Assembly (NCBI RefSeq): GCF_000972845.2
Contig: NC_040027.1
Location: 9,333,158-9,397,157, forward strand
Source: Larimichthys crocea
Lineage: Eukaryota; Chordata; Actinopteri; Sciaenidae
Reading direction: 5' to 3'
DNA length: 64,000 nucleotides
The notes below the pieces were generated by a model that did not search any database, was not told the origin of the DNA, and saw only the letters and a program-made list of their open reading frames with translations. Positions 9,693 through 19,625 of this stretch are shown here, in pieces; position 1 is the stretch's first letter, and each line of letters starts with the position of its first letter. Made by a program: the position numbers and the translations under genes.

Positions 9693-11879
9693 ACTATCTG
9701 TCACTTTCTGACTCTTGTTTACCACCTGAGTTCACAAAGAGTGCCAGGGAAACAGGTGAAATAGAGGCGAAGGGTTGCTGTTGCTCTTCCTAACTTTCAC
9801 TGACAAAATCTTGCACAAATTGCTATGATTCATAAAACAATAAAACATAAGGGAGAGGTTATTAAACATGTTCTTACAGTATTTCCATGCAACCATTTAT
9901 CTTATTTCAATGACTATCCAATGGTTTCTCCATAACCTGTTTGATTAGCAATTCAAATGAATGATCCGTCACCTTTAGCTGTTTATCCAGCTAATTCTAA
10001 CTCTGCCTGCACTCTCAATGGCAACGTGGCGTTCAGGTTTTCACAGCTTATTCCAACCATATGTTTAAAAAATGTATGTCCACGTGTTTTGTCAATGTGG
10101 CCTCTGACAACTTCTAAACCAAGCAGCCCCGAGGAAAATACTGCTACGGTAGAGATAAGCAGTTTGTATGTATTCATGAGCGATAAAGTTTTTATTGCAT
10201 TGGGTTATATATTGCGTAACAGCTGGTTTGTTTAATCATGCAGACTAACGGACAGTTTCAGTCGAGCAGCTGTTCTGACAGATCTGACTCAGATGTTTAG
10301 GCCACATCCCAAAATACAAGTAAAGTCTTTAAAACATTGAAATTATGTCCAGATCCACGAATCCAAGAAACAGCCTCATTAAAAACTTTTTTTTGCATTT
10401 CAGTGAACTGACCCTTTTGGAAATGTGCCTCAAAAATGACGCAACTGAGACAGGACCGCTGGGAGAGGGAGGGTTGCGTGTTGCAGATCAGACGAGTGAC
10501 ACTGGACGGACAGCTGGGTTTTTTTTTTCCATCACTAATGGTTGGTCAGATCTGGGCCATGCCACTTGAGCCACCATCATCACACATCACCATATCTGAT
10601 CGTTAAAGGGTCAGCTCATCCGGATTAACCCCCTCCAAAAAAAAACCCAAACACTCAGCTCTCTCTGGCGGCATCTAGCCGTGCACACGATGAGACTTTC
10701 GCCTCCAGCTTGATACAAAGCAGAACCCAGTGACGTGTCGGCTAAGAATTACAAGAACTTTGCCTCAGACATTCTTCTGTTGACAGATAATCAGATGAGA
10801 TGAATAATCCGCAGCTGTTCTGATCACTTTTTATCAGATTTGTTTTGTTTAGCCTCCAGATTTTTTCCTGATTTAGTGGCAGCTTGAGTTTTTCGGAAAC
10901 CTTTCATCTCTTTCTGATTCTTTTTTGAGCAAACGAACTAATCGTTTGAAATGAAAGCAGAAAACTAAATTATTTAACCACGACGAACCTTTTTACATGC
11001 ATCATTTCCAAGAGTAAATTTAATCCCTTTCACCTACACTGTAATGAAACGGAGGAAAATCTCATAAAAACTTCATCAGATGAAGCCAAAACTGGTGCAA
11101 AGATGTATTTTCAGTGCAACATTTAGATTTTGTTTTGTCCTTTAAATCAGGCCGTGACAAAAAGGATCGAGCAGGCCTCTCAAAAAAAACACAAAAACAC
11201 AAGAGACCTCTGGGAAATAAAGCTTTGGATAGCTCGGAGCTGCTGTGGCTGTAGTAAATATTATATGACAGTGATTTTCTTCCACTCTATGCGAGTGATA
11301 TCTAACCCTTGTCATTGTGCTGCTGCCAACTTTTTTTTTCTGAATTGAATTCTAGCAGTATTTTTCTGCTTCTCCTCGTTGATGAAACCCGGCTGCGTCG
11401 TTTAAGTTTGTCCGTTTCATCAGTTATCAGATATTCCTAAGCGTGCAAGAACTCCGGTGCCAAATAGTTGAGGCAGCTGGATGTGATCAAGTAAAAAAAA
11501 AACTGTTAATTGAGCTGGATCAATGGGAACTCCCTTTCCTCGACCTCTTGGCAGGTCCAAGAAGGGGTTTCCTAAAGTTAAATGAATACAGTACCCCCTG
11601 TTTTATCACAGTGGACCTCCTCTGATAGAGAGGAAGGGGAGTCGACTCTGCTCTGGGCAAGGAGGCAGGAACTATCATCAACACTCCTCCTTAGGGAGTG
11701 AGAGTAACAGCAAAATGTAAGTATTCTTCATTTTCCAGTGGTGCACCTGTCTTAAACAGCTGCCCGAGGGGCCCCTGGGTGTCACTGCAACATTTTAGGA
11801 AGGTCCAGAAAGTGCTGTGATAGGAGAGGAGATGCAGGATGTTGGGACGTACAGAGGAAGGGCATGCATGGGTGGAGTG

Positions 11880-11897
11880 ATGGATGGATGGATGGAT
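11880..11897. repeat. (TGGA)n short tandem repeat
   Basis: Four to five perfect TGGA units, just outside the CpG-rich block. Confidence 0.9.
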
Positions 11898-12020
11898 ACT
11901 AGTCAAGGCGGCTGAGAAAGGTGGTATGTCTGGATGTAATGGAGAGGAGAGAGGAGGGCGGGGAAGGCTAAATGAATAATGAGGATGTGGAGAACTGATG
12001 AGACGTGCAGTGCTGCGTAC

Positions 12021-12053
12021 CTCCTCCTCCTCATGCTGCTGCTGCTGCTGCTG
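12021..12053. repeat. (CTC)n-(CTG)n trinucleotide tract
   Basis: A CTC run is followed after a short break by about six CTG units, inside the CpG-rich block. A similar tract lies at 12242-12285. On the + strand these tracts encode artificial runs of leucine and serine. Confidence 0.8.
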
Positions 12054-12241
12054 CGGCTCCTGACAGGGCTGCGGTCGGCTGACGGAGCGTGTGAACCCCG
12101 GTGCCTCTACCCGCCATCACCGCCTCCTCCAATCTGCGTTTCTGCGGGTGTCCCCTGCTTCCGAGCTCCCTGTCCTCTAATCACACCGACACCTTTGGAT
12201 CCTCATCCCCACAGGCTCAACAAACCTGCAGGTTTTTGGTT

Positions 12242-12285
12242 CTCCTCCTCCTCCTCCTGCTCCTCCTGCTGCTGCTGCTGCTGCG
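12242..12285. repeat. (CTC)n-(CTG)n trinucleotide tract
   Basis: CTC units grade into CTG units, the second such tract in the CpG-rich block. It is read as serine, cysteine or leucine runs depending on the + frame, which explains the long open frames here. Confidence 0.8.
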
Positions 12286-12850
12286 CCTCCTCTCTCTCCC
12301 GTGTCCGTTAGAAACCACACTGTCCCCTCTGACTTATTCAGTATTCTCGCAACTGTTGTCGCCTGATCTTATCCCGGTTTATCCGCCTCTCCAGAGGTAA
12401 AAAAATAAAAAAACACACACAGCATCCAGACGCGCTTATCCGGAGCTCTGACCGCGGCGCGGAGCTGCAGGAGCGCGGCTGCGCCTTCACGATGCTCGGG
12501 CGCGCTGATGTGCAGAATCAGCGATGGAGAAAAACACAATAAAAAAATAAAAAATAAAAAAACACAATATCCTCTCCCACCTTTGAGTCCGATCACTGCC
12601 AAAACATGCTCCCCGAGTCCTGCAGAGAAAAACCCAGAACCAGCTCAGTCAGTCCGCTTCTGGTTTTTCTCTTTCATCCGCGCTCCGTCTCGGACCCACA
12701 CGCACACACTTTGTCGGATTTCCCCCAAACCGGGCAAGGCAGCTGCTGGCCCGGGCAGGCTGGATGTCAGACACCGCTCCACTGACGGAACTCTCCCACG
12801 TCACTGCATTATTAGCGGACTGTCCCACGTGACCAAGAGAGACGCTCGTG

Positions 12851-13574
12851 TTGCATTCATGGGGTGTGGGTGAAAATTCTCCAACACATACTGTTCTAAT
12901 TATAACTTCTATTATTATTATTTGAATATTTCATTATAGTTCCAGAGCTTTGTTTACAATAAATTACCCTATTTTTTTTCTTTCTCTGACACGCCCATGA
13001 GCACTGCTGTGCATGGAGCAATGAAAACTCTACAGCACAGATAACTATCCGGTTGATCCGGGTTCTGATCAAGGTCACTGCCTCTTAAAAGGAAGTTTTT
13101 TTTCCGTGCCACTGACGCCAATGTGTGCTCAGGGTGGGAATCATTGAGTCTCTGTAGATAAGATCATTAAGGATAAAGGAGAATGGATACAACCATTTCA
13201 ATGATTTGTTACGTGCTTCTCATTGTTTGAGGCTCTGCCCCTATGCGGTTTGACTAAGTTTCATGCCAACAGGGTGGCAACTGTTTCGGAGCATTGTATT
13301 CCTGTTCTGACATGCCCTTGTGCACGTATCCACCTCTGTAAAAGAGAGAGGAGTTTCCCTGGTGGCTGGTGTTGGAAAAATGTGACCTCAACCTCCAATC
13401 CAACTCCTTCAGGAAGAAGTGGAACCTTGACTGTCTGTGAGTCATCAACGTCAGTAACCCAAAAAAAAAAAGGTCAAAGGCCAAAATCTGGTGGAAATCC
13501 ATCCTAGAAGAGCGGAGACTGTCAAAGCAGCGGATTCATTTGCTAAAGTGATAATTGTTCTCAGGTTAAATGGA
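12851..13574. other. Intergenic; no gene seen
   Basis: Directly upstream of the candidate b3galt2 promoter. It has ordinary composition with AT-rich and A-run segments. The opposing open frames at 13223-13507 (+) and 13254-13502 (-) overlap each other and show no recognisable protein features. Confidence 0.5.
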
Positions 13575-13830
13575 GAACTGCGGAGGTTTTGGTGGAATTT
13601 AGAGGTGTAGTTGATGATTGCAAACACTTTGCCTCACCCTTTGGTAGCTGCAAAAATGGGTAAAACATGTGAAACATCGCAGCTAGAGCCAGCGTTTGTC
13701 CATTCTGGGCTACTGTAGAAGCATGGCGGACTCTATAAAAGAGGACCCGATGTAAAAGACTGATTTTAAGATGACAAAGAGATAAAAGATTCTTATTTTC
13801 AGGTGATTATACGCAAATGAAAAGACCATG
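13575..13830 (+). repeat. Dispersed repeat family E, copy 1
   Basis: The order of blocks (TTTGCCTCACCCT, GGTAGCTGCAAAAA, CTAGAGCCAGCGTTTG, TCTGGGCTACTGTAGAA, CATGGCGGACTC, GAGGACCC, then TTCTTATTTTCAGGTGATTA) matches, from memory, a very common short teleost element. A related copy lies at 15828-16030. The ends are approximate. Confidence 0.7.
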
Positions 13831-15827
13831 TGCAGTGTCTTCCTACCGGAGAGCCGAAGTGGACGGTATATCCAAACGCGAAAACACATTCCTCCCACTT
13901 TTCCAGCATCCACATGAATGCACCATCACTCCTTCCTCTCCCTCCTCTCCTCTCCTCCTTCCTCCCAATCCAGCCACCCTGCTCCCTCCACCCTCCAACC
14001 TCTGTGGGCGGAAAAAGAAAAGGGGGATTTAACTGTGTGAGAGCAGCACGGTGGCCAGCGGTTGTAACAGCTGCATGTGCCACCATCGTGCTCTTTGTTT
14101 AACGTCGCCTCTAATGTGTCTCTCTGGACAAGCACCATTTTAAAACACATCTTTTTTGCCCTGTTTGGTACATTAGTGATGCATCATTATGCACGCATGA
14201 TTACCAACTATATTTAGCATGCTTTCACATTTAGACTGACAAAAACAACAACAAGAAGAAAGAGACACTCGAGGTCGCTGACAGCACTGACTCCACCACA
14301 GCACGACAATGAAAGCCTCATTAATGACTTAAAGACAATGCAAACCCTTCATCAGCCTTCAGTCATGTTTAGACTCATGCACCTCCAGAGACAGACATGT
14401 TTCTTCATAAGCGATGAAAGCTGCTCGTCTCTTCTACTCCCCCCTTTCTCTCAGTAGAAATGGAGCAGATGGAATTATGGCTCATGCAAAAGCAGCTCGC
14501 CACTTCAGGGACAGTAAGCCGGTGGGAGAGCGGCCCTCTTGCAGCACTGTAAATATTGTACGGTAGCACCACAGCATAGGAGAAGCATAGGTGACTGAAT
14601 AATTAATAGGAGCTGTGTCTTTGACAGATATACTTTGGAGGCCATTAGCTCTGCTACCTGGCCAGTGAGAGCATATTTGTCAAAAGAAAGTAATGCCGGG
14701 GAGGTGATTGATTTCCCGTGGCTGCCAGGTTAGAGGGAGCGCGCCTCTGTACATTAATATCATGTGGCATCTATTAGATAGTTGACTTCCTCAACTCGTC
14801 TAGGCCGGCTGCCTCTGCAAAGACCAGCGTATCAAAATTTAAATTGTCATCATTAATTGCTGGTGCTCGGGGAGTATCTTGGAACACCACGTCTGCCTCG
14901 CCTGCTGTAACTTTGTGTCTCTGGCAGCAGACACAGACACATATACACAGATGTCCTCGCGTACAGTATACAGAAAAACACTTCCCTTACATTTCCTAGC
15001 AGTGCCTCTGCAGTCATTTTCTATAAACTCGGATTGCAGCTCCTGTAATGCGATCTCACTTCAAGGCATGGGTGTTTAAACTTCACGAGATAAAAGCAGA
15101 AGTCAATAAAAGTGCTTTGGCACAAAGTGAGGCGCTATTCATACAAAATATGACTCATGAAAAAAAGGAAATAAAGACAGAGACACATTTATTTTTTTGT
15201 TTTTGTTTCAAACTCACTTCTACAATGTGAAAAAACGAGTGGAGCATTTTTCCCAATGCGATGTTAGTTCATGAGTTCATGCACAAATGGGCCAACATTT
15301 GCATCGCAAACCTGGAAACCCATTCACATTTGAATAATTTCTAATTTCTATGCTTTCAGTCAAAGTCACGTCGCCATATTGGCAAGTTTTTGAAAAGAAA
15401 TGCCAACTGACAAGGCAAATATCGCAGTTATATATGAACCTATTCACACCGAGACTTTACCTATTCGATAAGTCAATTGTTTGTTCTTTGTTCTAATTCT
15501 TTCTAAAGCATCTTGTGGTTGTTCTGTATGTTACTTTACTCGAGGATGAGAAGGTTTACTTATCTCAACACTGAGGCCTTTAAAGAAATGCAGTCTGGGA
15601 TGAAATGCGAGCTGTTATTGCTTCTCTTAAAGAGCACAGTCGCAATATCCTGTGGCAGAGCCTCGAGAGCAGGCAGAGATGTCTCTGTGAATATCTCCGC
15701 CTTCACTCAGACTCAGACCTCCGCTCGAAGAACAAAAAGCACAGGGTCAGCTCTGTCGTCGTTAAGTATTAATTCGCTTAATGTCATATTATCCTGGAAA
15801 TTAATAACAGTGTAGAATTACACACAC
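13831..15827. other. Intergenic; contains a possible conserved non-coding block
   Basis: A C/T-rich tract lies at about 13928-13996 and produces long opposing open frames that I do not accept. From about 14440 to 14870 the sequence is repeat-free, balanced in composition and rich in homeobox-type cores (ATAATTAATAGG near 14600, CATTAATTGC near 14850). No coding exon is seen. Confidence 0.4.
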
Positions 15828-16030
15828 GTTTAAAGGAGCGCTGTGTAGGATCGGCACCTAGTGGTGAAGTTGCACATTGTGCCCAACTGAATACGGTTAG
15901 AAACATGGTGGTACAACACGGTGGACTCAGTGGAAGAGAACCCACCGTCTTTGTAGATATATACGGCTGATACTAAACAAAATGCATATTAATATTATAT
16001 TTAATTTCTGCCAATAGATCCCCCTAAATC
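15828..16030 (+). repeat. Dispersed repeat family E, copy 2
   Basis: It starts with GCTGTGTAGGATCGGCACCT then AGTGGTGAAGTTGCA and ends with TTTCTGCCAATAGATCCCCC, the two ends I remember for this teleost family. The middle shares GAAACATGGTGG, GAGAACCCACC and GTAGATATATA with the family. It is in the same orientation as the 13.6 kb copy. Confidence 0.75.
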
Positions 16031-16740
16031 ACAGGTCACTAATACAGTAGGTGGACCGCGGTCTGGGTCTGGACCCATTCCCTGTCCTGTCCGGACACAG
16101 AACCAGAACTGACATATCATTGAGTTTTATTCAGTTTTGGTGGAGATGACATTTTGACCAGCGACTGACAGGGAAAGGGACATCCTACCTGTCTCTGATT
16201 GGCCAGTACTCGTTGCCCTTGTGGGTTTGAGTTGTTTGGGTTTAGGCATGAGGAGGACTGAGATCGGTCAAGGTGAGGGCAAGAATGTCAGCCAATCACA
16301 GGCAAGGTAGGGCGGGCCTTCGCCGAATAGAACGGCAGTGATGGTGACGGAGAGAAAAAATGTAAAGAGAGAGAAAAAAGGGGCCAACCTGTGAGTCAAT
16401 GTGCCATGGCGTGCACCAAACGGAGGAAGGTTGACACCGAAAACCGACTTTAAATCCGCAAGATTGCAGCCAACAAATAGTTATTTTTAATGTGTGATAC
16501 TGAATATATGAACGTTTGAACGTACTTGTGTGTTTGACTTTTATTATTTATGTTTTCTTATTTGCTTGATTTATTATTTTTTATTGCACAAATATTGTTG
16601 GCATGACGTTGAATCATATCTTTCTTTGTTTGATTTGAGTCGTTGACTTCACACAGCGCAGATGTTGATACAAGGACAGTCCTGCTTTTATATATAAAAT
16701 AGTTGTAATGTATAATTAAATTATAATGCAACTTAAACAC

Positions 16741-16828
16741 GATGATGCTGCGGAACCTGAACATGATGAAATTATGTCTATCCGGATGATGCTGCGGAAC
16801 CTGAACATGATGAAATTATGTCTATCCG
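16741..16828. repeat. Exact tandem duplication, 2 copies of 44 bp
   Basis: Positions 16741-16784 and 16785-16828 are identical (unit begins GATGATGCTGCGGAACCTGA). No third copy or degenerate flanking copy is seen. Confidence 0.95.
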
Positions 16829-18899
16829 GACCTCCTGAAATCATATTTCTCTAGACACTGGTCCTTTAAAATATGATGTTTATCATTCAAATCATGAGAG
16901 GAATTGGCTAAAATTAGATTTTTCTGATAGTGAATACATTTGCACTTGCAAGCAACACATTTTAAATTATGTGTTTTTTTGATGAAGTTAAAAACATATA
17001 TATTTGCACAAGTCACACATAACACATGCAGGAGGAATAAAAAAAAATGAGAGATGCATTCGACCACATTAACGACAAAGGGAAAATGTAATGCATGTTA
17101 GATCTATATGGAAATACATTTTCCTGAGCAATCAGAAAATGCCTGTAATTGAAACAGTTGGTGGGCACTTTGGACGGTAGCATGCTCGTCAAAATGGATT
17201 GGATTTTGGCAGATGGGCAACAAGCGGTGCGATGTTTACTGTCAATATACAGAGAATAATGAGAGCTAGTACACGTGGATGTGTTTCTTCACAAGTAAGA
17301 GATTTCAGTCTGTACACAGGAAACATGTTTTAATTCCACGTGTTAATCCGTCTCAACCATGTCTGGAAACATCTGGGCACAAGATACTCGTCACAGCGCG
17401 GGCTAAAGAAAGCCAGATCTGTCTGATCGCTGTCGCTGCCAGATATAGATGTGGTCAGACAGTCTGACATCGAACCACAATGTATAAATGAGCAATGTAA
17501 AGATGCAGAGCAGTCATGTGGACAGCTACAAGGGTTGCATTACATTGCTTTAAGGGCAAACGAATACTCTGATGTGATGTCATAATATGCTATAAAGAAC
17601 CACGCTGACATGACCGCTACAGGTAAAATCAAGCAGGGCGAAGGAAAGCAGGTAAAACACAACACGCAGACTTTGTTGTCATTGTCAGCAACATAATCTC
17701 AAAATCTCAACACAGAGAATCTGATTCGGAAAGTAGGTCGAAACAAAACATGAAGGAATGAAGTGTGGATTGGGGACATACGGGAACCAAAGCTGCTGTT
17801 TAAACTCACGGATATGGTCTCAGGGCTCAATGTTGTCTTAGCCTTGACACTTTTTTTTAACACTTAAACAAGTGAATCTTTTCCAAAAGTCTTTTGCATT
17901 ATACTCACACACTAACCACCCTCGCCACACTATAGAATATAAAAATAAGAATATCAAATGCACACATTAAAGCGAAATATTACATGAGATCATATCTGAC
18001 GTGTGAACAGAAATGAATCTCACCACATATGCTTAACATGGCTTGTAAACAATATAAATCCATTACAACATACAGTATATGCTTCAGATTATAGCATGTA
18101 CATGTATCATCATCCAGTTATTGTATTATTAATATGCTTTAAGAGATGTGGCGTGTAGGAGGAAGGTAGGTAGGTGGAGTTGTTAAAGAGGCTGTCCATC
18201 AAGCACACGGCTCGGTCTCCCGGCTGAGGACATTTCATGCAGGTGTCTGGTGGCCCACACAGACCACTGAAGCTGAGTACAAACCAGCTGCTGTAAATAG
18301 ACCTCTGACCTTCCCTATGACATGAAATTTTAAAAAATCTATCTTTATTATCATCTGCAGCCCTGAGAATGTTCTTAATACGCTTAAATTATTTCTGTAA
18401 AAGTGATTTCGTCACTGTAGTGATCAGTCTTTGTTACAAATTCTCAGGTGAAGGACTAAAAGTACCAGTTTGAAAGTCCGTCAGTGTCATCACTGGATAC
18501 GACTTCCCAAAGAACAACACACATAGGTGGTGACTAGCTAAGAAAATAAACTGTGCTAATTAGGTATTTGAAATATTCATTCATAGCCTTGGTGGAGGCC
18601 TGCACGGTTATCATCACAATATCTTAATGACTTAATGAATGATCTTGCAGGATGATGCAGAAAGGGTGCGGTCGTGACAAAGTTTATGATGCTTTGTGTC
18701 GGCTTGATATGGAATAAAGGCATCGTCGGCTAAAGAAGTTAGCTGTATCAGTTTTATGAGGTGATAATATGTCAAAAGTTGGGTTTTAAGTTTGTGGCAC
18801 TGCCCCATAAGAGGCCTAAAGACTTGAAAAACAACTATCAAGTCACCGACTCAGCACTTCTGTACAGCGTCTACACGTGGTTGCCAACCTCACGAACAC

Positions 18900-18981
18900 A
18901 ACTCTGAAGCTATTAGTGAGGTAAAAGTGTTGGCTGTTTCAACTCTGAAGCTATTAGTGAGGTAAAAGTGTTGGCTGTTTT
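18900..18981. repeat. Tandem duplication, 2 copies of 41 bp
   Basis: Positions 18900-18940 and 18941-18981 differ only at the last base (unit begins AACTCTGAAGCTATTAGTGA). The second copy runs into a T-run. Confidence 0.93.
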
Positions 18982-19511
18982 TTTTTTGAGCTTTTAAACA
19001 CACCTACTGTCGCTATGCAGAAGTAATCAGCCACTATTAATCAGAAAACACTGATTGGCCAAGAACAGATCAATTCTTAAGACGGCCTAGGATCAGATTT
19101 TTACAGAAGGTTACCCACTTGAACGATTTCATTATAAGTTATGTTTTTCACGTTTCACACACACTGCAGCTGATATCGAACTTCCCGCAGGTGCACTCTG
19201 GACATTGTGACCAGATGCTGTGCATGTGTTGAAGAGATATACTTCAGATAACAATAGTAGTTTATATTTGCATCCACATAACAAAGGAAGATTTTGAGAG
19301 GCATGGCACCAGCCATGCGGTTGGGCACCAGTTTGTATCTGTGAAACACTTACAAACTTTGGATAATAACTGTTGTGGTACATGAATAGTGTACCTCTAT
19401 AATAAAACAGGGAACTGTTAATTATTTAACCTTTTATTTTACAAAGACACATTTTGAAGATGTCAAGGAGAACAAGCTGTATATTAAAAGAGCTTAGTCA
19501 GAGTTAGAGTT

Positions 19512-19605
19512 GGCACCCTGGAGGGCACTTTACCACATCTGCTCCACTAGAATGGCACCCGAGAGGGCACTTCATCATGTTTTATCTACCATAGGGGCAT
19601 CCAAG
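19512..19605 (+). repeat. 41-42-bp minisatellite, about 2 units
   Basis: Two units start with GGCACCCTGGAGGGCACTTT and GGCACCCGAGAGGGCACTTC, and a third is begun before an A11-G9 run (19606-19625). The longer, inverted array at 37559-37745 is built from the same unit. Confidence 0.75.
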
Positions 19606-19625
19606 AAAAAAAAAAAGGGGGGGGG

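Larger units (their letters stand above)
4881..12578 (-). other. Putative intron 1 of b3galt2; no gene seen
   Basis: This lies between the coding-exon acceptor and the CpG-rich block. I see no supported coding region. It holds a dispersed repeat at 6238-6606, a CA microsatellite at 7351-7390, CA-rich sequence at about 7855-7965, a (CT)13 run at 9667-9692, and several T-runs. The open frames present (for example 9957-10235 on + and 7074-7439 on +) lack domain features or are built from microsatellite. Intron status depends on exon 1 really lying near 12.6 kb. Confidence 0.45.
11975..12850 (-). promoter_or_regulatory. CpG-rich block: candidate b3galt2 promoter and non-coding first exon
   Basis: CpG density rises sharply here (for example 12430-12515 and 12661-12800) against CpG-poor flanks. 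On the minus strand, upstream of the densest part, lie a CRE-like TGACGTGG (12796-12803) and an E-box CACGTG (12826-12831). A plausible minus-strand donor, CAAAG then GTGGGA, has its GT at 12579-12580. This would give an exon from about 12.75 kb to 12581 spliced to the acceptor at 4849. The roughly 8 kb spacing resembles the compact mammalian B3GALT2 gene. A + strand transcript could also start here (a GTAAAA donor-like site at 12397). Start site and direction are inferred. Confidence 0.45.
16031..19504. other. Intergenic; no gene seen
   Basis: This stretch is AT-rich with scattered short open frames lacking any recognisable domain. It holds two exact tandem duplications (16741-16828 and 18900-18981). 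Nothing else can be supported. Confidence 0.5.

Noticed and set aside
12101..12400. Leucine/proline-rich + frame in the CpG block
   Set aside because: Produced by CTC/CTG tracts; another frame is open over the same stretch.
13799..14150. Overlapping open frames on both strands near 13.8-14.15 kb
   Set aside because: Caused by a family E repeat end and a C/T-rich tract; mutually incompatible frames.
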